Source of the DNA: Symbiotaphrina buchneri
Taxonomy: Eukaryota; Ascomycota; Symbiotaphrinales; Symbiotaphrinaceae
Length of the DNA stretch: 64,000 nucleotides
Assembly: GCA_001599915.1 (NCBI GenBank)
Contig: BCIG01000005.1
Location: 762,725-826,724 of the forward strand
Direction: 5' to 3'
In this document: piece after piece, positions 33,126-45,338 of the stretch
How positions within the stretch are numbered: position 1 is the first letter of the stretch
Layout: each line of letters opens with the position of its first letter
Notes under the pieces: model-generated
Told to the model about the DNA's origin: nothing
The model's input: the letters and a program-made list of their open reading frames with translations, nothing else
Database searches by the model: none
Translations under genes and position numbers: made by a program

Positions 33126-36100
33126 GGATGGATCTGATTCCGTTGATTTAGTTGTTCACGCGGTGGCTCTAAGATCAATTCTTCATTCGGTTGGGAGTTG
33201 GAGATGGCAATATATCCCGGGTATTCGGTTCGAAGATTGAAAGTGGCTAGAAAATAGGAATTTCAAGGACTTTGACTCGTTCCATCTGAAGTTCGAATGC
33301 CTGCAATGCCTGCAACCTTGGTGATGAGTAAGAAGTAGACAGAGTTCCTTGGTCTGCTTAAGTGCCCTTGCTTTCATCGATTCGGTGCCGCTCTCAGGAC
33401 CCTTGTGATCCTGGTACCAGGCAAGAGGCATAGTCAAGCAGATCCTTTGTGCAAGGCGTCTGGTCGAGCTTTACATTTCTGCCGGTGACCTTTGTGTCAT
33501 ACACGCTTTTAAATAGCTTCGCTTGTGCGTGGTCTCTGCAACTTCACCAATGGTTCCATGGTTGTTAGACCTCTCTGGGGCTTCTCATCTGCACACAACG
33601 ACCAACCGCGAATCTCCTACTGTAATCATAGATGACGTATATATAATTCGTTCGCCCAGTTTGGATGATTGGTGCAAATCCCCATCATATTTCACCACCA
33701 GAATATGCGATGTGCGTGGAGTCGTGATGTCATCATCTCCAATTGGACAAACGGCCACAGGACCCAGCAGTAAAGCCGAAATAGAATGTGCCATAGTATG
33801 CTGCTCTCGCAACGCTATTTGAGCAGGATCTTAGTCCGTAGAGCAGGTTGATGCGTCATTCATTGTAGTACGGCCGTATCACGACGTCTGACCCGTCAGC
33901 CGTACGCTAAAAGGGGCACAGCACGCGGCTGATGAGGCGTCAGTTCTGACGACCGCGAACGTTCTTCTCACACTTCAACTCAAACCCGTTCACTCGCCCT
34001 TCTCCCTTTGACCGCATGATCTTTGATGCGGTGCTGCTTAACAGATGTTGTCTGATTACTGTGAGGTATCCCCCATTCCGAGTCCGCCGGGTTTCGTGAA
34101 CTGACGAGGTGACCTCTGTTCCAGTTGTGTAGCCGCCATATCATTGCCGCGATGTCGAATACCTTCCCGTTCGCACAATTTCCTGAGTCCTACGCGCACC
34201 TTATCGTCTTCTCTTCCTTCACTTTTCCTTGAGCGCTCCGTTACTTGGGCATTGTGCTGCTGCGGTGTGCCCAGCTATGGATTCTGGAGCTCCCTCAGAC
34301 AGCCCACAATTCAGAAGTCTTCTTGTCCCATATTCACGGGATAGTTGGCAAGTGATGCACATTAATTTCAGTCTCTGTCTTTCAGTTTCATTCATCTGCG
34401 CTGGCCTCGCTGAAACATCAACATCTCGCCAACATTTCGATCGGGCACCGGAAATATTCCACCGATTGGAAACCCTGATGTGCCACCTTTTAAGGACTCG
34501 CACAATCTGTGGACCGAAAGGCGGCAGCAAGGAAATCCATCGGTTCTATCACTTGTGTTGCATCGATTGTCTGAGCAAGTGTCTTGAGATGCAAGCCGCA
34601 TGCTTCACCAAAGACGACGATGGGTCTATTCATTGTGTCATTTCCCGATTCCCTAGAAGCGGAAACCAACACATTATATATCCCACCAAGCTAACACCCA
34701 ACAGATGGCAACGAGGTCGAAATAAACTCCAAAGCACCAGCAGGGAAGTGCACGCCGATCTGTGGGACATTGGCAACGTGGGGACACGCGTCCCTCCCCA
34801 GTAAGGATCAACCTCGTGCGTTGGGATGCAGCAAGGATGTGCAACTGGGACGACGCACGACCCCGTCGATGAGCAACGGGCCGGTCAACCAGAGCCATGG
34901 GAATGACTGGGAAGCACTGTCGATCATTTGTGTACTCCCTCACTCCTTGGCATGGATGGGTTTCAGATGCGGGGCTCGCCTCGTGGACTTGTGGTAGGGA
35001 TGGCAGGGATGCTTTGGGACAGTTGGGAATGGTTCCGGCTCAGAAGGCAAGGATCGTTCCTGTCCACTGTGTGATGGCGCACGGGGAGCTCTGGAAAAGC
35101 ATATGACTGCAGTGCGAACCCTGGCCTTGCGATTCCTGGGGTTGTTCAAAGCACAGTGCCTGCTTGAGAGGCACTTCTACGAATACAAGCTTGCGACCAC
35201 ATCGTCATGGAGTACAGTTACGAGCAACGAGCACATGGGTCGTCCCCACCATTCGACAATCCCCTTACGAAACAAGTGCCGATCATCTACCGGGATACGA
35301 CGCCGTCTCACTGTCAGTACCCGGCACACATCAACGGTCCCTATGCACGGTCCAATCACCGTGGGCTGCGATGTCACTGCCGGCCACTATGGTGTTCTCC
35401 CCAGTTCTTGGAGGACCCTAACGGTCGTTAAGCGCCCTCCCTAGCAAGGGACGCATCCGCTCGACCGAGGCAATCGAGAAACGGCTTTCTCTGGATCCGA
35501 CACACGGATTTTGGTTTGTTTGCTCGCTCGACTATGGGCTCGGCTCAGGTTTTGCTGTGACAAAAAAGAGCGGGGCCGCTTCCTGGTGCGTGCGAGCGAC
35601 GGCATCCTTGCTCAAGTTCTGGCTCGCTTTGGTACACGCTCGCAGGGCGCCTGGGCGAGAGCACTGGAGCAGCCGGTAGGAGATAGGGAAGGGCTGGGCA
35701 TGCGTGACTGAGGTCCAAGAACGGGTCCGAGTTGATTCCCTGGTGGATCTACAAAGGATAGCCGATCACTGGACGCTCAAGTGCTGCCATTGGAATTGGA
35801 AACGCGGCCGGAGACTGTACAAGGACCGCGAATTTCCCTGTCTACACCTACAACAGTATCTTGGCAACAGCAACGCGCATCTCCATCCCGAAACGCACGT
35901 GTCCAGCATGCCGGTCATATTCCTGCTGAACAACGAAGACACCTTCTCACTTTCCGTCTCAGGTCCTTTTCCAAACACTGACGCGTCCTCTGCCCTCCTC
36001 CTTCTCGCAGCGTTACAACGGACCCACCACGCAGCATCGCAGCCACGGAGGAAAGAAAGCCATCCGCCTTACTTCGTTCCTCCCTTCTGATAGCGAAGAC

Positions 36101-39100
36101 GCCCAGCCCGCCACTTTCCGCCCTCATCTGTTCCCGAGTCTTGCTTCATAATCAATCCACCGCGGCCCCACGCAGCAGTGACATCCTCTATCTCCTCCTA
36201 GCGGGCGGCGGGCCAGAGGGCGGTGGGGGCGTGTCTATTCCCCTTCGGGTCATGCATGCGAGAGAGTCCGCAAGCATTGCCCTTTTAGGAGCCCCTGCAA
36301 AAGATGGCCCGACATCCCGACTCCAACGTCACACACACGCTTTGGACGACGGAGAAAGAATCCCAGCACTAGCCAGGGGCTGGCTGGCTTTGCCGTCTGG
36401 CTGCCTCCCGGGTTGGCAGGGCGGGCGGCCGCGCCCGGGCGAGAGATGATAAGCTTACTGCGCTGGCGTCAGATTTGCTTTTGGCGCGGCTGAAGATTGG
36501 CTGGTGGGCACTTGGTAGGGCTGAGACGGTTGGGGGCGCTTTTTACGGTGCAAGTCTGCTACTGTACGACGCACGCTGGGTGTTACGAGGTCCCTAACTT
36601 CGTGCAACACCAACATCAGCAGCACCAGTACCACCGCCAGCACTGGCACCACTGCTGATTCTGCTGGTGTGTTTTAAATGGCAGTGCTGCTGGCTCAGTT
36701 CGCAATAATGATATGGCGGTGTAAGGTATTTTCATGAAAGTGATCGTCCTGGAGACATGTGGGCCCTTGCTCCTTCCCACTTTTCCCTTTCTCCTTTCCA
36801 ATTGTGGTGGCAGGACAGTGGGACCGAGCAGCAGTTTTGTTTGCCCTGCTTGCTTGCCTACGTAGGCCCGCTGGGAAGGGACCCATGTTGTGAAACAGGA
36901 TATACGTATGCCTTCTTGAGCATTTAGACGTAATGCCATAATGATGTCGATTCTTTGCAATAGAATCTTTTTTGAGATATATCTAGCTCGCGCTCTTTCT
37001 GCGTGGCGTTACATTTTTGACTGTGCCGGTTTCTTGCAACACGAACAGCCATAATCACAACTACAACCACAACGCCCAAAAGACGAGAGAAACGATGCCC
37101 GACTCTCCCTCTCCCTCTCACGTCTGTGTGCGACGCTTCCAACCGGGACCACTCCAGAGTCCGAGTCCGAGCCTCCGAGCTGAGAACGCAAAGCCTATCG
37201 CAGTATTATGATTCCGCTATCTGTCTGATATCAGACCATGTTCGAGGCCCACGCCGCCACGGTCCGGAGACGCTATCTACGAGACTACCTACCCGTCCGG
37301 AGTAAGCACGCTTGGACTTTCTCTGCGCCGCTGTCTGGGACTATTTTTGCATGCCAACAGCAGGAAAGACAGGGGAGGCAGGGTCGCAGTCAGAAACGAG
37401 TGAGGTTCCACACCGGACCGTGCCGGTCATCCACCAGACTGGGATGACTTGACTTGCTCGGACCGGCGGTCGAATTTGCACCCAGACTCCACTGATACGG
37501 GCTCACCTTCCGTTCACGATAGAACTCGGGCGAGCGGGTTACGGAACACACACAAGTCATGATCCTACACGATCCTACGCGACCCTTCCTGCATCTGCAG
37601 TCGCTGGCACCGTTACACGACATCCCCAACGCCCCGCCGCGCCGACGATAAGGCAGACAAGAAACAACGCACACACGCAACGGGAAAGAGCTCCCGTTTC
37701 TTAAATATTGTCACGTGAGGGAAGTGCGCCCCACGAGGGCCACGGTGGGCTAGAAAATCCCGCAGGAAATCTGTTCGTAATGGAGTACGGTACCTTCACA
37801 CAGAGGGATAGAGTGCGGCTCTCTCTCTTTCGGTCTTTTGTATGACGTTGACATCTCCTCAACGTCCTACCTAAACAGGCAACCCGAACCCTCCGACTCC
37901 CCGAGCAATTTTGACGTCAACGACGACGGGTGTCCGGCGGACCCGAGTTGGCAACGTGCATCGCGGGTCCCGTGACTTGCGGGAGGCCGGGCACTGAGTA
38001 AGTACGAGGCCTGCGCGACGATCAAACATCAAACACGTCCCTGTCCTGTGCTGTGGTGCGCTATGCAGAGTTGTGCAGTTGGATCTGCAGCCTTAAAAGC
38101 TTTTTACTTTAAGGAAACGGCCGTAAGGGTCCATCAAACGGCACAGTATCCAGCGTAGTTGGAAACATGTCGGAGGCGGAACGGCCTGCGTGGCTTTTGC
38201 TGCGACGAGATACGAATATCAGTGGTGTGCTGATCAATGCCCTGTTGGGGGTAAAGCGTTTCAGGGGTCTTGCGAAACAACCAGTCGTAGGGCTTACGGG
38301 TTGTTTGGGGGTGCGTTGGGTTTATTGTGGGTCGTGCAAGATATCAACGCTGAAAATAATGTGGGTCAGGCCGGTTATTATCCTCCTTATCATCCCTCAA
38401 ACAGATATTAAAATATGTCGGCGCTGAACAAACAGGAAGGCGGGCCTGGGAAGTGGAGCAACTTCTCGGCCGGGGTCCGGAGTCCGCGACCGAGCGTGGG
38501 TGGGTGGTCTTGAACAAGCGCCCTATCAAAACGACGGAATGACAGCGCCGTTCTGACAGTCTTGGCAAGACCCTCTCAAGTCGGGCGTTGACGTTGAAAG
38601 ATGGGAATCATTATTCCCGAAGAGGGACCCACTCACTCACTCCACACTGAGCTCAGGGAAAAGGTAAGTGTAAAGGGCAAAAGGCAAAAAGGGCACAAAG
38701 GCTTGTCCCTCAAACAAGCCCCACACAAGAACAAGCCTCTGCCGCACTCCCGCCGCACGCACCTTGGTCTCTTTTCAGGCCTTCTTTTGCGGCGTTTCCC
38801 TGCGTAAGTATGGAGGCTAGCTAAGGTGAGATTTCGTAATCAGGTCTCCCATCTCCTGCTGATCCCAACGTCACCAAACCCGGGGATCTCTCCGTTCGTT
38901 CGCAAGAGACAAACCAGGCAAAAAGGCAAAGAGGCACAGCAAGAGGGTGCAAGAGGGCAACTAAGCCGAATCAATCCACCCACGGTGGCCCGCTCAATTC
39001 CCGTGGGGATTCCCTTTCCTCAACGCTTTGCTTATTCCCGCTGGGTTTAGTGCGGCAGCGCACGGGTGGCCAGTGTGGGCGGGAGAGGCTTTGGTGTTGG

Positions 39101-42100
39101 GGAAGGCCTTACCTTAGGTTTCCCGCAGCTGCTAAGCTCTTTTCTTAGTTTGGTAAGGTTCGGTAAGCTATGATAGACTATGATATAAGTGGAGAGACCT
39201 TATGCTTGTGCATCGTAAGGTAGATGTAAGAGGCTTAAAGAGCAGAGCGAATGAGGAGGAGAGAGATGCGAAGCTATGTGAAGCAGGGCGGCGGCGACGG
39301 GCCGCCTCGGTGGCCTTATCTACCTACCCATGAACTTGTCTTCGGCCTATCGTAGATATCTTAGGCAGGGACCTTCCTCGGAAAATAAAGACTGCATAGA
39401 GCGCAGTAACAAGGCAACTTGAGAACATCCCTTATTTCTTTCCTTTCTTGACGATGTGCAGCTGTAGGGCCAACCAGATCAGATCAGATCACATCCATGC
39501 AGGGCAAGCACTATGGAAATAACCCTAAGGTACTTATTACTTCATCTGTATCCGTAACACGCAATCAGGCCGACCGTCAGGCCCTACGGATTGCTGGAGA
39601 TTTCTCGGAAACCTCGCTTGCCCCCCTTCCCGCTGTTGAGAGCCTGGTAACGAGGGATCGACCAGGGCCTTACTCGTACGAGTACACCCACGCCCAGACT
39701 AAGCACGGATAAGGAAGTTCTGTGGCTACCCTAAACGGTAAGGCAAGGAAACTGGCAGCGTTAGGTGGTACACGAATACAGGTAGCGAAGGTACCTTAGA
39801 TACAGCCATCTGCGGGACATTTAGGCAAGAGATTGACGGCAGCCCTCCTACTTGCGTTGTTAAGCTTCCGGCCGGCTGCCAGATCTGCGGAAGCGATCTC
39901 TTGAACGGGATCTATTGGTGCGGTTTTAGGCTTTTAGATTTCGTACGTAACGGTCGCTTGTTAGCTACCTATCTACCTACATCTGGGAAGGTTGAGGGAA
40001 ACCGCAACATCTGCGAATGAGAGTCTCTGCGCCCGCAGGCAGGGGTCCTTCAGCCGCCTGTCAGAGAGGTCTGACCGTGTAACAGCAATTCAAGTGTCGA
40101 CAACGCAGCCTGTAGCTGGAAAGAGAAAGATACGGATGCCAGCGTATCGCAACATATCCCTCCCCTGCTTCGTGAATGCCAATATGGAATGGACTCAGCA
40201 GCATCTCCAGCACCGCCGCCAACGCCCGAGTCCTGCGCGTAAGGAGCGTAAGACGGCCTCAATCGTGCCCGTGCTTCCGTATTCGGGGGGTTGCACGCGA
40301 GCAGCGAATGGGGGCCGCAGCAGCAGCTGCGGGGACGCTGCAGGCTGGCTGGCTCACCTACAGCCTACAGCTTACAACCTACAGCGTACAAGCCTCCCTG
40401 GACAGCCATCCCTGGACGACTTCTTCCAGGCTTCCATCGCCGGCCTGAAACGAAATTCTAGAACGTCGTACCCGCGGCTTACTGCTTACCTGCCCTGCCT
40501 TTGTTTCTATCTATCGGAGCGTGCGTTGCAGCGCTGCACGAGAGTGGAGTGGATGGGAGTAACACAGCGCTGCATGCATGCATGCTGCATCCTAGTCCCT
40601 GGAGGCATCCTAGTCCCTGGAGGAGCGATGGACCCCAAATTGCGGGAATGGAAGGATGAGATTATTAGACGCTACTGTCCTGCGTAAGGTAGGTAAACAT
40701 TGAGGATTCGGAATCCGAGGACAAGCGAGCCAGCGAGCGAGCGACCGCGTCCCTCTCCCCGCGAAAATCTCTCTCGCTGTAATCGCGGAAAAGAGAGAGG
40801 GGAATAACGGCGCTCTCAAACCTCGTGTCGGCGGAACGAGGTTCGCGTTCCGGGGCGGAAACAACATTGCGTAGGCCGAGAAAATACGGGTTCAGGTATA
40901 CGTCCGTAATAAAGGCACAGTCGGGCGCGCGGGCGAGCTCGACGATCGCGGCGACAGCACGGTGCGACAAAGCTTGGATAGACGACCACCAAGGTACACC
41001 TACTTCGTAGGAGCTGATCAGTGGTGCAGTGCACGTGGAACGCGAGGGTGGGGGATTTTCCAGGCTACGGGGTGACGATCAGGGAGTCTGTTCCAGCGAT
41101 AGGGGGCATATCCTTAACTAAACGAGTAAGGAACTTAAAGTGTAGGAAAGCTTTTTGGTAGATGGTGGTGGTGGGGTTGGCTCCAGGTGTTGGCCGCTCC
41201 AGGTGCACACGGTCCAGGTAAAGGAATTCCAGTTAAGAGGTGCCCTCTCGCCAAAAAGCTTACTTACGCCCGTAAATTCGCCGATACCTACCTGGAACGG
41301 GGCAGTAACGCGGGGAGGGACCGACCGGTACGAGGGAGGTCAACAAGGTCACACACACAAGTGTCTGTCCCAGTTTGCTGGCACAGCGTGTTGCACAATA
41401 GGCTCATCATTGGTGAGGTGAGCATGCATGCGCCGACGCTACCACTAATTCGCAGCTCCTAGGTAAGGTAGGCGAAGTGGGCCCACCCGTCAGTCATCCT
41501 GCCTGTTACTGTTGTACTGTACTGCTTGCTGCATGCACGCACTACTTCTCAGCGAGCGAGCGGGGGTTCGGGATCTGCAACCCTTGAGCAACGCAGCTCA
41601 TGACACCAATGGCTGGCTCCTCAAAGTCAAATCCCAAATCAACACGAAGCTTGCACTCTCAGCCTCTGACATGCTCCCAATAATACATCTCAGACAGCCC
41701 TGACCTGAACGAGTAGAGTTGCTGCGTCCCAGGCAGCCAGTGCGTACCTCACCTCACCCCTCCCTGCCCAGCTAAAGGTACTCGTACTACCAAAAGCTTA
41801 CGGCTCGCATGGGCGGACGGAAAGCGGCAAGGATGAGCTTAGCCTTTCCCTAGAAAGCTTAGCTGTGGCAGAGCCAACAGCCTCAGCCGCAGCCAAAATC
41901 GCGACTTTGATGAATCAATGTTGGTCCCGGTGTCGCCGTCCCGCTCCGAAAAATAACACCTCCACCCCTGTCGCCCGTGCCTTTCCCCTTTCTACGCATA
42001 TCCTTATCGGGCCCCCTGTTACGAGCGGCACCCTGGTCGGCCGTTCTTCACATGGAAAAATCATCCCAACGATGCTGTGCCGCAGGTTCGCTGCGCTAGC

Positions 42101-42700
42101 CACGTCGGGGTTTGATTTCTAGCCATGTCGGACTTTGATTCTGCCCGCGTTTTGGCCCGTAGACGATGCGAGCCGGAAAGGAAAGCTTGGAGAAGTAGCA
42201 AGCAGAGATAAAAGAAGCAGTACATTACAGGCCGTAGATGCGGGTTGTCTTACCATCAATTTCAATGATAGGTGGCCGGGTCTAAAACCTCCCCGGACCC
42301 GCCAAGCACGCACGCTGCATTTATAACCATCGCAGACGTCCGTCCCATCCCCTGGCCCCAACGGATCTATCTCTCTTCTTTCGGAACGCCCAGAACACGC
42401 CACACGCATCCAGACGCATACATATCCTCACAGCTTGTCTGTCCTGTGGCTGCCGTAGCCGAAGGGTCAGACCCATCATCTCTACAACGTTGCTATAACG
42501 TCGCACAACAGCTTCAGCTCCCGCTTGGCCTGCACTAGGCTTGGTCTTATCGGCGGTGCTTTCACATGCTGCAATATATATTCCTCCCTGTTGGAACTTG
42601 TTTTGGCAAATCGAGGACACTTGAGGATAATACTTCTTCGACATCACTTTCACCTACCACTACCACCTTACTCAACTCTTTCTATTCCTTCATCTCAGCC
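33126..42700. other. Gene-poor stretch of about 9.6 kb
   Basis: I can support no gene here. Longer frames (34229-34804, 35704-36090, 39992-40687) have no family features. The right third is marked by recurrent GTAAGGTA/TACCTTAC-type words (for example near 39113, 39146, 39216, 39791, 40685, 41460) and by an 18-bp direct repeat at 40587-40622. No transposase, reverse transcriptase or terminal repeat was recognised. The last few hundred bases must hold the MYB gene promoter. Confidence 0.5.
40587..40622 (+). repeat. 18-bp tandem duplication
   Basis: GCATCCTAGTCCCTGGAG is present twice with no spacer and no mismatch. It is preceded by GCATGCATGCATGC, a self-complementary alternating stretch. 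Confidence 0.85.
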
Positions 42701-44338
42701 ATGGCATCCAACAGTAATTCTCGCATACGACGGAGATGGACCGAGCAGGAAGACCAGATCCTTCGGGTGGAGGCAGACTTCCAACGTACGTCGCCACCCT
42801 CACACCCTCCTTCCTTCTCAAGCTCCTCAACTAACCACATCATCTATACAGTAAGCCAAGGGGCCCTCAAAGACTGGAACCGCATCGCCGCCAAGCTGCC
42901 GGGCCGAACCAACAAAGACTGCCGTAAGCGATACAGCAAAGTATGCGAGCACGTCAAGAAAGGCGCCTGGAGCCCCGCTGAAGACAAGCGTCTCCAAGCC
43001 GGCGTCGAACAATGCGGCTTTCGGTGGACGCAGGTGGCGAGAGTGGTTCGCACGCGCCATGCAGATCGTACGTCCGCCCCAGCTGGAACTTATACCTGGG
43101 AAGAGGTCTCATTAGCTGACATTTATTTGGTAGAATGTGCAAAGCGTTGGCAGCATAGTCTAGATCCGAGCTTGGATCATAGCGAGTGGCAGCCAGCTGA
43201 TGACGATCGGCTCATTGCCGCGGTGGCAGCGCACGGCAGGAACTGGAAACTCATCGGCGAGAAGGAGTTTTCCAACCGGTCCACCACCGACATCAAGAAT
43301 CGGTGAGTTTTGCTTCGTCCCTTCCTTCCCTACTCCTCCCCTACAAACAAACTCAAGCTAACAACCAAACGCAGCTTCGCCATCGCCGACCGCAAACGCG
43401 AGAAAGCCTCCACCGCACACGCCCAACGTCCAACCCACCACACAATCCAGAGCAGCGGGGGGCGACCACGCAGCGACACGCTCGACAGCCAGCAGAGCAG
43501 CACCAGCTCCACGCTCTCATCGACCTCCTCCGCCTCCTCCTCCGCCACGTCCTCGCCCTCTCCGCTGCCGAACCTGCTGGACATGACGCTCGAGGATTTC
43601 CTCGCGCAGCACACGCACACGCACACACGCACGCCGCGGCCGCACATCCGGCACGCGCCCGAGTCGGGCTACAGCTCCGGCAGCGCCACCAGCGCTTTGC
43701 AGCTCTCACCCGACCTAAAAGCCGTCGACCACTTCTCCCAGAACCAGCCGGGCCTGTACTGTGGTCTATCGCTACCGCCGAGTGATTTCGCCATGGACCT
43801 CGGCCTCAATGGTGCCGGGGAGTTTGGTACTACCAGCGCGATGTTCGCGGCGGGCGTGGGCGCGCCCGAGGATATTCTTGGTCCGCTGCCGAGTTTGGTC
43901 TCGTCCTTGGAGGAGCACGGCTCGGCCTCGAGCTCGAGCGCACCGAGTCGTGCGAATAGTGGCTCCAGCGCGTGGTCGGCGGATGCGGATGCGGATGCGT
44001 TTATGAGCGGCACCGACGGGGCGAATTTCCAGTGGGACGCCGGCACGTTCGCGAGTGAGACGCTCATGCAGAGCTCCCCTATGGAGCAACAACAGCAATC
44101 GCAGCAGCAGCAGCAGCAGCAGCAGCAGTCGCAACAGCCTCAACAATCACAAGCGGCGGGACTACAACAACCAATCCCTCTATCGCAGCAGGAACTGGGC
44201 CTGTTGGAAGATCTCGAGTGGGGCCCGAGTTATAAGACGACGCTGACGCTCGACGATGTGCCCCCGCAGACGCTGAATCAGGTCCTGGATGTGCTGTTTA
44301 AGAGTCGGACGAGGGTTAGGATGGAGACTTTTCAGTGA
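42701..44338 (+). CDS. MYB-type DNA-binding protein with three repeats and a poly-Gln tract
   Basis: Four exons, 42701-42785, 42852-43067, 43134-43302, 43375-44338; phases agree, 477 residues. Three Myb repeats lie at about residues 11-59, 66-112 and 117-159: RRWTEQEDQILR..DWNRIAAKLPGRTNKDCRKRY, KGAWSPAEDKRLQ..RWTQVARVVRTRHADQCAKRW, and SEWQPADDDRLI..NWKLIGEKEFSNRSTTDIKNRF. The tryptophan spacing is normal in repeats two and three. The rest is Ser/Thr-rich with a His/Thr run and a Gln-rich stretch (about 44082-44190), typical of an activation region. A nuclear transcription factor; targets unknown. Related fungal MYB proteins act in conidiation or secondary metabolism. Introns 1 and 2 are both 66 nt, in frame and free of stops, so retained forms would be translatable. 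Confidence 0.88.
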
Positions 44339-45338
44339 TTCAATTTATTCAGCGAGTGATGGAGAGTGGGAGTCTGCGTCGCGATGAATGAGGTTGGGAT
44401 GCAAGATTGACTGGGAAAAGAGGAAGAAGATTATGATTATTATGAATTATTATGGACTTCTGGTTTCGGGACTTTGCTGTGCTGAATATTATGAGCTGAA
44501 TCAGCCTGTGCGCCTTTCCTTCTGATTGTTTTCTTTTCCTCCTTTTTTTGTGTTTTACCACACGCATTGTATGATACCTCCTTCTTTCATTGCGTTTTAA
44601 CCTGGGCTGTGGGAACAGGTGAAGAGGGAAATGTTGCACTAGAGGAGGATTGAGACTGACGGGTCAGATATTCATCTCTACTTTGAGCAGGTTACTGGAA
44701 AGAGAATGAGGAAAGAGAATGTGGAGGTTTTGTGGACTGTGTATCATAGTTACCGAATTCTCTAAGTTTCTAGAGGGTCGAAGAGAAGAGTATGGACAGA
44801 TATTTTTGAAAGATAGAGAAGATATGAGAGCAGATGTGAGAAAGAGACTTGAGACGGTGCTATAAGACGCTGCTGCTTGAGACTCAGAGTTGGACTGAGA
44901 TAGGTGTACCATACTGGAAGTGTAAAATGTTCGTACCGGCTCACGAGGATGGGATAGGAACCTGGCTAGTAGTGTCATTCCCGAACTGCGATGGCTGTCA
45001 GAACCAAGTATGAACGATTTTAAGCTGAGAATCGATGTCTTGTGCACATTATGGTCACGACTGACTTCAGGGGTGATTTTGTTAGAATTGTCACAGTCAA
45101 GTTTCCTTGTCTCCTAGATGCTTTTGTTGTTTGAAAGTCACTCTTTGGGCAGCGCTGTATGCTATAGCTGTGTGGTATATGCCTAAAAGCTGTATTGAAT
45201 CTACAGCAATCCAATCACTTCCCCCAAAGGATCTCCCTTAAAGTACCTCCCACGTCAGCGATGTGTCTGTCTGTCCTCCGTATCCCCCCATCTTCTCCCC
45301 CCTATGCTACCTCCATCCTTCAACCCCTTTCTAACTCC
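44339..45338. other. Convergent intergenic region
   Basis: About 1 kb between the 3' ends of the MYB gene (plus) and the PuuE-like gene (minus). AT-richer than its neighbours. A minus-strand frame at 44664-45047 has no recognisable features. Confidence 0.5.

Noticed and set aside
34229-34804. 191-codon frame in the gene desert
   Set aside because: No motif, no start context, no neighbouring exon that would extend it; similar frames exist on the other strand.
35704-36090. 128-codon frame in the gene desert
   Set aside because: Mixed composition with low-complexity tail; nothing family-like.
39992-40687. 231-codon frame in the gene desert
   Set aside because: Runs through the exact 18-bp tandem repeat and the GCATGC stretch and shows no domain; looks like chance openness.
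33126-42700. Transposon or virus-like element in the desert
   Set aside because: No transposase, integrase or polymerase-like text and no long terminal repeats seen by eye; only short duplications.
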